Notes: generated by a model from the letters alone, not told the origin. A stretch of 64,000 nt of DNA from Bog-756 sp963831535 (GCA_963831535.1 CAWHQP010000002.1:124001-188000); one strand, 5' to 3'. Numbered from the stretch's first letter, positions 35,510-48,570 are shown. Numbers and translations: made by a program.

Positions 35510-35602
35510 CCCATTGTGTAGTGGCGCGCGGCACGGATACATTGGATGGAGCGCGTCGATTGCCCTGGACCCTGGTGACTGATGCCCCGGACAGAAGGGC
35601 AT
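35510..35602 (+). promoter_or_regulatory. Promoter and structured leader of the GGDEF-EAL gene (element copy 1)
   Basis: TTGTGT (35514-35519), an 18-bp spacer and TACATT (35538-35543) fit a housekeeping sigma promoter. Downstream, GATACA...TGG...AGCGC...CTGGACCC.GG.GAC.GATGC.CC matches the region before the response regulator at 38697 in 38 of 53 positions without gaps. A hairpin ATGCCC / GGGCAT (35582-35602, 9-base loop) follows. The region 35438-35812 (375 bp) before the coding start contains no other gene I can support. Confidence 0.55.
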
Positions 35603-35812
35603 GGGGCACATGGGTCCATCCAGCAGTCGCCGTCGGTGCGCCTACGGTCGTTCCGGGAGTCCCGCCACCGTGGCCTGGCCCGACGGGGCACTGCCGGCCA
35701 CGAGCGACCCGGTCACCAGGCCCCCGACTCGGCAACGCCGCCTCTCCGCCGTGCCGTCGGGGGCCCGCCCCCTTCCCGGCCGCGCCGGAGGGACGGGGGC
35801 CTCCGGGTGGCG

Positions 35813-38163
35813 ATGATGCGAACGGATCGACCCCATCGGGGCCGGCACGACCGCCTGTGGGCGGCGGCCGCGGCCGGGGCAGTACTGCTTGGCGTCGTCG
35901 CCTCGACCGTGGCGGCACAGGCCATCGTCCGGTCGGACGCCGAGAAATCACACCAGGCCGTGGCGTCGTCGGCGACGGACATTGCCCTGACCGTGCAGGG
36001 ATCCATTCAACAAGAGCAGGATCTGACCGTAAGCGCCTCGGCGTTCGTCGCCGGAGACAACGATGCGACCCAGGCGCAATTCCGGCAGTGGACCGTGGCC
36101 GTGCGGGCCTTTTCCCGCTATCCCGAACTCGAGTCCCTGGGCGAGATCGTCATGGTGTCTGCCTCCCAGCTACCTGGATTGGTCGCACGCCTCGCCGGGA
36201 CCCCCGCCGCCCCGGTGACGACCAGCAGGGCGTTCACCATCACCCCTCCCGGGATCCGCCCCTACTACTGCCTGGAAGCAGTGTCCGGCGTCCGTCCCGG
36301 CCAGACCGCGCTGCCCCCCGGCTTCGACTACTGCCAGACGGCGGCGGCTCCCCTGCTCATGGCGTCCCGCAGCTCCGGGGCGCCCTCCTACATCCCCTTC
36401 CGGTCGGGAAGGACCACGGCCCTAGCCGTCGGCACCCCCATCTACGCCAACGGCGCCGACCCGGTGACGGTGGCGGCCCGCGGCGCCACGTTCGTGGGCT
36501 GGACCGGCGCCCTGTTCAACCCGGCCGTGCTCCTCCAGCACGCGCTCCGAGGTCATCGGGACGACTCGGTCAGCGTCCACTTTCACGAGGGTTCGTACGT
36601 GGCCACCTTCCACGCCGGAACCGCCCCGAGGTCCGGCCAGGCGGTGGCGGTGGCCCTGACCCCCTCGTGGAGCGCCACCACCACCGCACCGGCATTCTCC
36701 GATGGGATCCTGGCCCATCAGAACTCGATGGTCGTCCTGGTGGGTGGTGTGGCGCTCAGCCTCCTGATCGGACTGCTGGTCTTCGTGTTGGGAACCGGTC
36801 GGTCCCGGGCGCTGGCCCTCGTGCACCGCCGGACCGACGAGCTTCACTTCCTCGCCTATCACGACGCCCTCACCGGCCTTCCCAACCGGACGCTGATCCT
36901 CGACCGCCTCGCCCAGATGCTGGCCCGGGCCCAGCGGCAGGGGGACAAGTGACCGTCCTGTTGGTCGACATCCACGCGTTCCGGGACATCAACGAGACGA
37001 TGGGCCACGGTGCGGGCGACGAGCTCCTCGTCGAGGTAGGGGCCCGATTGTTGGACGGCCTGCGCAGGAGTGACTCGATCGGCCGCCTGGCCGGCGACGA
37101 ATTCGTGATCCTGGTCGATGGGAGCCCGCCCGCCGACGGACCCGGCGAACTGGCCCTCCGGGTACTCGCCCTCATCGAGCCGCCGTTCACGGTCACGAGT
37201 GATCGTCGGGACATCACCCTTGCGGTGAATATCGGCATCGCCACGGGCAGTCGGGCCACACCCGCGGACCTGCTCCGCGACGCCGGCATCGCCCTGGGCC
37301 GGGCCAAAATCGAAGGTTCGCCACCAGCGGTCGTCTTCTCCGCCACCATGCACGATGATGCGGACAACCGCCGAAGCCTTGACCTCAGCCTCAATACTGC
37401 CCTGGCCGCCGGCGAGTTCTTTCTGCTCTACCAGCCGACAGTGGATCTGGCCACCCGACGCTTCACCGGTGCCGAGGCGCTGCTCCGATGGAACCACCGG
37501 GACCGGGGGGTCGTGAGCCCCAATGAGTTCATCCCTCTGCTGGAAGCCAACGGGCTGATCGTCCCGGTGGGGACGTGGGTCCTCGAAGAGGCGTGCCGGC
37601 AGGGCGCCCGATGGGCCGCCCTGGGCCATCCGCTGATGATGTCGGTCAACGTCTCCGCCCGGCAGCTCGAGGGTACCCGACTGGTGGACGATGTGACCGC
37701 GGCGCTGGCCGCCAGTGGACTCGACCCGGGCCTGCTGATCCTGGAGCTGACCGAGACGGCCCTCATGCGCGACGTACAGACCACGGTGGAGCAGTTGCTC
37801 CAGCTCAAGAGGAACGGAGTGCGTATCGCCATTGATGATTTCGGGACCGGCTACTCATCGCTGGCCTATCTGAGTCAGTTCCCCATCGACGTGCTGAAGA
37901 TCGACCAGTCGTTCGTCGCCGGTCTCTCCGACACGCCGGAGGCGGCAGCCATCGTGCACACATTGGTACAGCTCGGCAAGCTGCTCGGGCTCGAGACGAC
38001 CGCCGAGGGGATCGAGACCCACGAACAGTGGACGATGCTGCAGGACGAGCACGTCGACCACGGTCAGGGGTACCTGTTCGCCCGCCCGCAACCTGCAGCG
38101 GCGATCGACCTCCTGCTCGGCGGGGTACCCGGGGACGTGGGCCACACCCTCATGGTGAACTGA
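35813..38163 (+). CDS. Membrane GGDEF-EAL protein (cyclic-di-GMP turnover), one frameshift near 36950
   Basis: The frame from ATG 35813 ends at 36952 (RQGDK-stop), but the next frame continues at once (VTVLLVDIHAFRDINETMGH) to 38163; adding one G at 36950 joins them into about 784 residues. Domains: membrane helix 1 (about 15-38), an extracellular CHASE-like sensor, helix 2 (about 303-328), GGDEF (from 346: LAYHDALTGLPNR; signature RLAGDEFVIL, so Ala replaces the first Gly), then EAL (from about 536: GAEALLRWN, IDDFGTGYSSLAYL, AEGIETHEQW). EAL residues look complete, so phosphodiesterase activity is likely; cyclase activity is uncertain. Confidence 0.8.
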
Positions 38164-38470
38164 CCGAGCGCCGATGTCCCCGATCACCGTGAGTGGCTCC
38201 AACCAGCCCGGGCCCGTCAGATTGTATGCGAAGGGACCACAACCGCCAGCTTCATTGGTTATCAGTGGACTCATTAGCGACCACTGGGCTGCTTAACCGA
38301 TGGGTACGCTGACTATCGGCATCCCACTCGGCGAACTTGAATACCGAATCCGGACATCCCCGGGGCGCGGCTCAGATGCCGGAAGCTACAGCCCCTCCAC
38401 CACATGGACTTTTCCCCATAAACTGGGAATACCCGCAGTTCTACCCTCAACTCGGGGTCCCTGACCCCAC

Positions 38471-38504
38471 CGCCGGCGCGCCCTGCCCGCGGCAGGGTCC
38501 GGCG
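38471..38504 (+). other. Nested GC hairpin in the 533-bp region before the response regulator
   Basis: CCCTGCC-CGC-GGCAGGG (38481-38497) is a perfect 7-bp hairpin, enclosed by CGCCGG (38471-38476) and CCGGCG (38499-38504). It lies 307 bp after the GGDEF-EAL stop. It may terminate that transcript or be part of a leader. The whole gap 38164-38696 has lower GC than its neighbours and no gene I can support. Confidence 0.45.
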
Positions 38505-38596
38505 AGCCGTGGCGGTCGTATTAATGGAGACGACGAACGGCTCCATACCCAGACTGATCGCCGTTCATAAAAGGATTTACGAGTATTTTCTCAGAA

Positions 38597-38689
38597 CCTA
38601 TTGTGCTATCGCAGAACCGGACGATACAGTGGCGAAAGCGCATTAGCTGCTCTGGACCCAGGCGACCGATGCTCCCAAGTACGAGGGAG
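38597..38689 (+). promoter_or_regulatory. Promoter and leader of the response regulator (element copy 2)
   Basis: TTGTGC (38601-38606), 18-bp spacer and TACAGT (38625-38630), followed by a leader matching copy 1 (35510-35588) without gaps. The hairpin CTCCC (38672-38676) / GGGAG (38685-38689) with an 8-base loop takes up the ribosome-binding sequence GAGGGA (38683-38688) of the gene starting at 38697, so it could hide it. Confidence 0.55.
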
Positions 38690-38696
38690 ATCTGTT

Positions 38697-39560
38697 ATGG
38701 GGATTCTGACCGAGCGGCGAGATCCACCGTCGACCACGTCGACCGACCTTGACCCCTTGAGGGTGTTGATCGTCGACGATGCGCCGTCGACCCGCACGTT
38801 CCTACGAGCGGTCCTCGAGCACTGCGACCAGTTCGATGTGGTGGGCGAGGCCGATGACGGTGGCACGGCCATCGAGCGGGCCGGAGCGCTGCAACCGGAT
38901 CTCGTGCTGCTCGACATCTCCATGCCCGCCATGAGCGGCGCCGGTGCGCTGAAGGGAATCCTCGAGGTGGCCCCGAGCACCATGGTGATCATCGTCTCGG
39001 GAGCGGGTCCTGCCCTCAGCCAGCCCCTGCTCGAAGCCGGAGCCGCGGCGTTCGTGCCCAAGGGCATCGCACCGTTCGAGCTGATCAGTCGGCTGGGCAC
39101 CATCATGGGACGACCCGTCAGTATCGACCATCTCGACCCCCTGATACGGCTCCACGGTGTCGACGGAGCCACCGAAGCGGGCCGAAGTGCGACGGGCGTG
39201 CTGGTCTCACGTGCGGTGCTGTTCGCCATGGATCCGCTCGAACGCCACATGATCCGCAAGGTGATCGAGCTCTGCGATGTCTCGGTGCTGGCCGAGACGG
39301 AGCACGCCGGTACCTTGCGCGCCGTGGTCGAAGCCTCCCGTCCCGAAGTGGTGGTGGTGGAGCTCCCCCCGACCGGTCGATGGACGCGGCGATCCTCACT
39401 GAGGTCCGCCAGGTCTCACCGGAGAGTGCGGTCATCGCTTACGCCGAGACCGAGGAGCGACGGGAGGCGGCGTTGGCCGCCGGAGCGACCGCCTTCGTCG
39501 TGAAGCCGCGCATCGACGAGCTCGTCGATCAGATTCACGTGGTCACGTCGAGGGCGTGAG
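38697..39560 (+). CDS. Response regulator with receiver and pseudo-receiver domains (one frameshift near 39371)
   Basis: ATG 38697 follows GAGGGA. The first receiver (about 22-140) has VLIVDDAPSTRTFLRAVLE, the phospho-acceptor Asp in LVLLDISMPAMSG, and a later VPKG with the lysine. The second receiver-like domain (about 180-285) begins VLFAMDPLERHMIRKVIE; its acceptor site reads VVVVELPP, with Glu where Asp is expected. A C run at 39365-39370 that is one base short shifts the frame; with seven C the text reads ELPPDRSMDAAILTEVRQVS and ends VVTSRA at 39560. No DNA-binding domain. It probably passes phosphate or binds partners in the downstream kinase pathway. Confidence 0.75.
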
Positions 39561-39617
39561 CGAAATGGCAGCCATGGACGGTGTCCGTACCCCGGAGAGC
39601 CTACGGGGCGCTTCGGG

Positions 39618-39682
39618 ACTCGAGGTGGGCGATGAGGGAGCTGGAAATGCCTCCCGCAGCTGCTTCATCGCCCACCTGGAGT
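39618..39682 (+). other. Long stem-loop in the leader of the HAMP kinase gene
   Basis: ACTCGAGGTGGGCGATGA (39618-39635) and TCATCGCCCACCTGGAGT (39665-39682) pair over 18 positions with one mismatch. The 29-base loop holds a second stem, GGGAG (39636-39640) / CTCCC (39651-39655). It lies between the response regulator stop (39560) and the kinase start (39824), where no gene is supported, so it is either an attenuator, an RNA-binding site or a structured spacer. Confidence 0.55.
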
Positions 39683-39823
39683 GGAGCCGACCGGCGGTTG
39701 CCACGGCGTCGGTCCCGACGACACGACCCCTCCCCTGCTCGCCCCTCAGGCGACACGGTCGGACATCTTCCCGACCGGATACGACTTACACCACGAACGG
39801 TGACAACTACTGGAGGCCCAGCT

Positions 39824-42817
39824 GTGAGTGATCCCACGATCGATGCCACGGACACCGTTGACCCCAAGGAGATCCTGACCGTCCTGGCCCGGGTCAAGCA
39901 GGGGGACTTCTCCGCCCGTATGCCCGTCGAGTGGACCGGGTTGGCCGGAAAGGTCGCCGACACCGTGAACGACGTCATCATGGCCAATCAGGCTCTCGAG
40001 ACAGAGTTGGTCCGCATCAGTCAGGTCGTCGGCCGCCAAGGTGAGCTGTCCCAGCGGATGTCCCTCGGGTCCTGGTCCCAGAACTGGTTGACCAGTTCGG
40101 ACTCCATCAACCACCTGATCGACTCGCTGGTGCGACCGACCGTCGAGATGCAGCGGGTCGTGGGGGCAGTTGCCGACGGCGATCTGAGCAAGAAGGTCAC
40201 CGCCGACGTCCGCGGTGAGATGTTGGAACTCAAGAACACCATCAACGGGATGGTCGATCAGCTCAATCGCTTCATCTCCGAAGTCACCCGGGTCTCGAGG
40301 GACGTGGGGACCGAGGGGAAGCTCGGACAGGCTGCGGCGGTGACCATCGAGGTGGGTGGAGTGTGGAAGGACCTGACCGACAACGTCAATCTCATGGCCG
40401 GCAACCTCACCGGGCAGGTCCGGAACATCGCCGAAGTGACCACAGCGGTGGCCAAGGGCGACCTGAGCAAGAAGATCTCCATCGACGTGAAAGGCGAGTT
40501 CCTCGAGCTCAAGAACACCGTCAACGGCATGGTCGACCAGCTCAATGCCTTCGCCAGCGAGGTGACCAGGGTGGCACGCGAGGTCGGGGTGGAAGGCAAG
40601 CTGGGAGGTCAGGCACAGACCACTGAGGTCGGAGGGGTGTGGAAAGACCTGACCGACAATGTGAATCAGCTGGCGGCCAACCTCACCAATCAGGTCCGGG
40701 CCATCGCCGACGTGGCCACCGCGGTGACCGACGGGGACCTGACCAGGCAGGTCAAGGTGGAGGCCAGCGGTGAGGTCGCCATCCTGAAGGACAAGCTCAA
40801 TGAGATGATCCGCAATCTCAACGAGACCACCAAGCTGAACATCGAACAGGACTGGCTGAAGACCAACCGGGAGAGCTTCACCCGGATGCTCCAGGGCCAG
40901 CGCGACCTGACGACGGTGTCCGGCATGATCCTGTCCGAACTGGCCCCTCTGGTGCTGGCCCAACACGGGGTGTTCTACGTCATGAACAGCTCCCACGGCT
41001 CCGAGCCGATCCTCGAGTTCCAAGCCGGCTACGGGTTCGAAGAGCGCAAGAGCATGGCCACCTCGTTCCGCCTGGGAGAAGGGCTGGTCGGGCAGTGTGC
41101 CATGGAGAAGAAGCGGATTCTTCTCACCGAGGTCCCCGGGCGACTACGTGAGGATCAACTCGGGCCTCGGTTCATCGACACCCCTCAACATCATCGTGTT
41201 ACCCATCCTGTTCGAGGGATCCGTTCGGGCGGTGGTCGAACTGGCATCCTTCTCCCCGTTCAGCCCGATCCACCAGACCTTCCTCGACCAGCTCACCGAG
41301 AGCATCGGCCTCGTCCTCAACACGGTCGAAGCCAATACGCTGACCGACGACCTGCTCCAACAGGCACAGTCACAGGCCGAGGCGCTTCTGGCCCAGCAGA
41401 ACGAACTGCGCCGCTCCAACGAAGACCTCGAGCGGCAGACGAAGCAGCTGGCCGAGCAGAACAGTGACGCCGAAGAAAAGAAGCGCGAGGTCGAGCAGGC
41501 CAAACTCCTGGTCGAGGAGAAGGTGGGGGAACTCGCCATCTCGTCGAGATACAAGTCAGAGTTCATCGCCAACATGTCCCACGAACTACGCACCCCGCTC
41601 AACAGCCTTCTGATACTGGCCGAGCAACTGGAGGACAACCCGGCCGGGAACCTGAGCGATTCCCAGGTCGAATACGCCAGCATCATCCGGGCTTCGGGCC
41701 AGGACCTCCTGAGACTCCTGAACACGATCCTCGACCTGGCCAAGATCGAATCGGGCACCGTGTCCGTCGAGCTCACCGACGTGGACGTGGCCCGCCTCCG
41801 CACCGACATGGTCCGCGAATTCGAACACGTCGCCCGGGACCAGGGCATCGACTACTCCGTCGAACTGGCGGAGGGATGTCCGCCCAGCATCGTCACCGAC
41901 CCACAGCGACTCAGCCAGATCCTCAAGAACCTCATCTCCAACGCCTTCAAGTTCACCGAGCAGGGTGGCGTCTCCGTCACGGTGGCCGTCTCGGATTCCG
42001 GCTGGGACCCGGACATCGAAACCCTTCGGAGGGCACCGTCCGTTCTGGCCATCACGGTCACCGACACCGGCATCGGCATCAGCGACGATCAGCAGCGCAG
42101 GATATTCGAGGCCTTCGCCCAAGGCGACGGCACGACGGCCCGGCTCTATGGGGGGACCGGCCTGGGTCTGTCCATCAGTCGGGCACTGGTCGCCCTACTG
42201 GGCGGTGAGATCACGCTGTCCAGCGCACTGGGCCGGGGCAGTACCTTCACGGTCTACCTGCCCCTGATGCCCGCACTCGGGGAGGACCACCGGACCGGAA
42301 CAGCCGGAGCGCCGACCACCGGCCGCCCCTGCCGAGTGGTTCGTCTCGGCTGAGGCTTTGGCGTCGGAGATCGGACGGGCCATGCCGGAGGGGCGGACCA
42401 CACCCGGGCTCGACGAGTACCCGTTCGCGGGAACGAAGGTTCTGATCGTCGACGACGACTTCCGCAACATCTTCGCCCTCAGTGCACTGCTCGAACGCGG
42501 TGCGCGCCGAGGTCGCCGTTGCGGAAGGTGGCGATGAGGCGGTGGCCCTGCTCCGTGCGGGATCCACTGCATCGACATCATCCTGATGGACATCATGATG
42601 CCGGGCATGGACGGCTACACCGCCATCCGAGCCATCCGGGCATCTGGACGCGGATGCAGGACCTTCCCATCGTGGCAGTGACCGGAAAGGTGGTGGCGGG
42701 CGAGCGCCAACGCTGCATCGATGCCGGCGCCAACGACTATGTGCCCAAGCCGGTCAACACCGTCGAGCTCATCGCCGCCATCTCCCCGTGGTTGCGGAAA
42801 TCGTTGGAAGCCGTGTG

Positions 42818-42818
<1 letters not shown>
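39824..42818 (+). CDS. HAMP-array hybrid histidine kinase (several frameshifts)
   Basis: GTG 39824 follows GGAGG. The joined protein is about 997 residues, without a membrane segment. Repeated HAMP units fill residues 1-345 (VADGDLSKKVTADVRGEML, VAKGDLSKKISIDVKGEF, VTDGDLTRQVKVEASGEV, each with NGMVDQLN or VWKDLTDNVN). Then come GAF (about 360-510), a coiled coil, the HisKA H-box FIANMSHELRTPLNSLL near 583, the ATPase domain (LKNLISNAFKF, DTGIGISDDQQRRIFEAF, GGTGLGLSISRALV) and a receiver (KVLIVDDDFRNIFAL, IILMDIMMPGMDGYTAIRAI, ending KSLEAV). Frames change near 41139, 42328, 42500, 42568 and 42650. Soluble HAMP-GAF kinases of this type act in stress or light sensing. Confidence 0.75.
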
Positions 42819-45744
<2,926 letters not shown>

Positions 45745-45745
<1 letters not shown>

Positions 45746-46686
45746 TGAAGATCCTGGCTGTGGACGACGACCGCACATCCCTCCTCATCACCCAGTCTGC
45801 CCTCCGGAGGCTGGGCCACAACTGCGCGGTGGCCGCCGACGGCTCCGAGGCGTGGCACGCCTATCTGACGTTCGCGCCCGATGTGGTGGTCAGCGACTGG
45901 ACGATGCCCGGCCTGTCGGGGCTTCAGCTGTGTCGCGACATCCGGGCCAACAATTCGGGCACCTACACCTACTTGATTCTCGTGACCGCCCGCGGCAACG
46001 TCGAGGACGTATTCGCCGGCATGGATGCGGGAGCCGACGACTATCTCATCAAGCCCATGCACTACGACGATCTCCGGACCCGGTTGATCGCGGCCAAGCG
46101 GGTCACCGACCTGCACCTCCAGCTGACTGCACAGCGAACCGAATTGGTGGCGCTGAACGACAAGCTGAACGCCATGACCCTGCGGGATCCGCTCACCGGA
46201 CTGGGCAATCGGCGGGCGCTGGAGACAGACTTGAACATCCTGGAGGCGCGTGTGGAGCGGTACGGACACAGCTACTGCATGGCCTTGGTCGACGTCGACT
46301 ACTTCAAGTCCTTCAACGACACCTACGGCCATCAGGCCGGGGATCGGGCGCTGCAAGAGGTCGCCGCGCAACTGAGGAATCAGACCCGCAGCGGGGACGT
46401 CGTCTACCGTTACGGCGGCGACGAACTCCTGTGCCTCTTCCCCGAGCAGTCGATCACGTCGGCGCGTATCGCCGTAGAACGGATGCGCTCCAGTGTGGAG
46501 CGGTGCGCCATGCCCCACTCGGCGAATCCCCTGGGCATTCTCACGGTGAGCGCCGGGCTGGCGAGGATGGATCCCGAGTTCGTCCGACAACCCACCGCCG
46601 TGCTAAAGGAAGCGGACGAGGCCCTCTATCGCGCCAAGGAGCTGGGTAGGAACTGCATCGGTGACCTCACCCGGTCGGGCGTCTGA
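45745..46686 (+). CDS. Response regulator with GGDEF diguanylate cyclase domain
   Basis: The ATG shares one base with the kinase stop (TGATG), so translation is coupled; 313 residues. The receiver (1-120) has KILAVDDDRTSLLITQSALR, phospho-acceptor Asp in VVVSDWTMPGLSG and the lysine in LIKPMHYDDL. A coiled linker leads to GGDEF (from about 150: LRDPLTGLGNRRALETDLN; signature RYGGDELLCLF; ending DEALYRAKELGRNCIGD). The signature is GGDEL, an accepted active variant of GGDEF. There is no visible RxxD inhibitory site. It is the PleD/WspR-like output of the preceding phosphorelay, turning phosphorylation into cyclic-di-GMP. Confidence 0.9.
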
Positions 46687-46794
46687 TGGGCAGAGCACCG
46701 ATCAGTCCATGCGCTGACACCAGGTGGTGCGGGCAGACACGCATCAGCACGTCGCCGGTGAAGAACGAAGTACTCTCGGTACGTCCACCGATTC

Positions 46795-46815
46795 CCGGTG
46801 ACTCGCAGTTACCGG
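46795..46815 (+). other. Small stem-loop just before the first GAF-ANTAR gene
   Basis: CCGGTGAC (46795-46802) and GTTACCGG (46808-46815) pair with one G-T position and a 5-base loop TCGCA. It ends 12 bp before the TTG start and touches the ribosome site GAGAGGGA, so it could affect translation. Its relation to ANTAR target hairpins is only a possibility. Confidence 0.35.
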
Positions 46816-46827
46816 TGAGAGGGATCC

Positions 46828-47523
46828 TTGCACGCCAATCATCAGCGTCGATTCTCGGCCGTTCTCCTCGAGGCCGGCGAGGGTCCCCCGACTCTGGCAT
46901 CGATCTGCCTGGGTGTTGCCACACTGCTTCCGGTGAGCGGTGTCTCGGTGACCCTCATGAGCCCTGGACCCGTCCAGGGTGTGGCCAGCGCCCTCGAGGG
47001 ACCGGCAAAGTCGATCCAGGACCTGGAGTTCACCCTGGGTGAGGGCCCCGGCATCGACGCCTTCGTCCGACAGTCTCCCGTGCAGATCGACGATCTGAGC
47101 CAGTCTGACGGTCGATGGCCACTGTTCTCCAGTGCCGCTCTGGGCCTCGGGGTACGCTCGGTGTGCAGCCTGCCCCTGGTTTCCGACTCCGCCACCATCG
47201 GGGTCCTGACCCTGTGTTCCGAGATTACCGGTGCCCTTTCCGGCGACCGGTTTGACGATGCCCTCCTGGTGGCCGATCTGGTTGGGGGGTTGGTCCTGGC
47301 CATTCAGGCCGAGAGCGCATCGGAGCATCTGGCCTCGACCCTGGACACCACGGACCTGCGGGCGGTGGTCCATCAGGCCACCGGCATGGTGTCCGCCCAG
47401 GTCGGATGCACCGTGGATGAAGCCCTGGTGCGACTACGGGGGCGGGCCTTCGCCTCCGGTCAGCCCATCGACGAACTGGCTGACGACGTGGTCCGAGGGG
47501 ACATCCGCTTCGAACCAGCCTGA
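46828..47523 (+). CDS. GAF-ANTAR domain protein (predicted RNA-binding antiterminator), first of two
   Basis: Taken from TTG 46828, preceded by GAGAGGGA; 231 residues. The GAF domain (about 15-155) has LGEGPGIDAFVRQSPVQIDD, RWPLFSSAALGLGVRSVCSL and IGVLTLCSEITG. The ANTAR domain (about 170-225) has VVHQATGMVSAQVGCTVDEA, LVRLRGRAFASGQPIDELA and the closing DDVVRG. ANTAR proteins bind paired hairpins in nascent RNA and stop terminators from forming. Such GAF-ANTAR proteins are abundant in actinobacteria. It lies 141 bp after the GGDEF regulator and is likely controlled by the same signal system. Confidence 0.85.
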   Translation: MHANHQRRFSAVLLEAGEGPPTLASICLGVATLLPVSGVSVTLMSPGPVQGVASALEGPAKSIQDLEFTLGEGPGIDAFVRQSPVQIDDLSQSDGRWPLFSSAALGLGVRSVCSLPLVSDSATIGVLTLCSEITGALSGDRFDDALLVADLVGGLVLAIQAESASEHLASTLDTTDLRAVVHQATGMVSAQVGCTVDEALVRLRGRAFASGQPIDELADDVVRGDIRFEPA

Positions 47524-47627
47524 GACGACATGGCCCCGGCGAGAGCCGACACGTGGGATGATGGTAGAGGCTTTCGGTGCCGACCTAGAGAAAAGGCTGC
47601 GCCAGTGCCGAGTTTGGCGGAGGGAAC

Positions 47628-48383
47628 ATGACCGACACTCAGGAGGAGTGGCTGGCGAGCACGTTCGTCGAGTTGGCCGACACCTTGGTGGCCGATTTCG
47701 ACGTGGTGGAGTTCCTCACCATGTTGGTGGCGCGCTGTACGTCATACCTTGACGGACCCGAAGTGGGGCTGGCCGTGGCCAACCACAACGGCAAGCTTCG
47801 GGTGTTGGCATCGTCCACGGAGCGGATGAAGCTTCTCGAGCTCGTCGAGGTGCAGAATGATGAAGGGCCGTGTCGGGACTCATACCACACCGGCCGGCAG
47901 ATCATCAATCTACAGGTCGATGGCGTGGAGTTCCTATGGCCCCAGTTCATCCCGATGGCCCGGGCCGCAGGGTTCCTCATGCTGCACGCCTTCCCGATGA
48001 AGCTGCGCGGTACGTCGATCGGGGCGATCAACATCTTTGACTCAACGCCCCGCTCGATCACGACCCACGAGGCCGCCATGGTCCAGGCGTTCGCCGACGT
48101 CGCCACCATCGGGATCCTGCAGGAGCGGACAGCGTCCGACAGTGCAGTGTTGACCTCGCAGCTGAGCAAGGCGTTGAGTACCCGCGTCGTCATCGAACAA
48201 GCCAAGGGGGTCGTGGCCGAACACCTGAAGCTGACCATGGACGAGGCGTTCAACCTACTCCGGACCTATGCCCGCAACCAGAACCTGCGCCTGACCGAGG
48301 TGGCACAGGCCGTGGCCCAGGGGAACCTGGCGGTCAGCTCCCTTTCCAGGCACAACCAGTCGGTCACCAATTCCCGTCGCTGA
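47628..48383 (+). CDS. GAF-ANTAR domain protein, second of two
   Basis: ATG 47628 follows GGAGGGAA; 251 residues. The GAF domain (about 8-165) has VELADTLVADFDVVEFLTML, DEGPCRDSYHTGRQIINLQV, FPMKLRGTSIGAINIFD and ITTHEAAMVQAFADVATIGI. The ANTAR domain (about 185-240) has LSKALSTRVVIEQAKGVVAE, HLKLTMDEAFNLLRTYARNQ and LTEVAQAVAQG. It differs enough from the first copy (46828) to sense another ligand, but the arrangement is the same. The gene is 105 bp after the first copy and ends the signalling island before the tRNA gene. Its RNA targets are unknown. Confidence 0.88.
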   Translation: MTDTQEEWLASTFVELADTLVADFDVVEFLTMLVARCTSYLDGPEVGLAVANHNGKLRVLASSTERMKLLELVEVQNDEGPCRDSYHTGRQIINLQVDGVEFLWPQFIPMARAAGFLMLHAFPMKLRGTSIGAINIFDSTPRSITTHEAAMVQAFADVATIGILQERTASDSAVLTSQLSKALSTRVVIEQAKGVVAEHLKLTMDEAFNLLRTYARNQNLRLTEVAQAVAQGNLAVSSLSRHNQSVTNSRR

Positions 48384-48570
48384 CGTTTGGGCACTGGATC
48401 CATGGAGCGCCGCCGCGTGCGGTAGCCGATCCGGGGTTCACCCCCGGTCCGTCTTCGGTCGGCACCGGTGGGCCCGTAACCGACCCGACCCATCGCTGGC
48501 CGTGGCGGGCGGGTGTCGGTCAGGGCCGGCGCCCCGCAGTGCAGGATTCCAGGCCCCGCTGGGCCTTTGG

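Noticed and set aside
35582..35812. Upstream in-frame start that would add 77 residues to the GGDEF-EAL protein
   Set aside because: The extension is Arg/Pro/Gly-rich with no domain, and its ATG lies inside the leader hairpin; ATG 35813 just precedes the first membrane helix.
38337..38570. A 77-codon plus-strand frame in the gap before the response regulator
   Set aside because: No ribosome site, odd composition, and it runs through the nested hairpin; regulatory DNA is likelier.
39746..41023. Minus-strand open frame opposite the HAMP repeats
   Set aside because: Its apparent internal repeats are only the complement of the HAMP repeat DNA.
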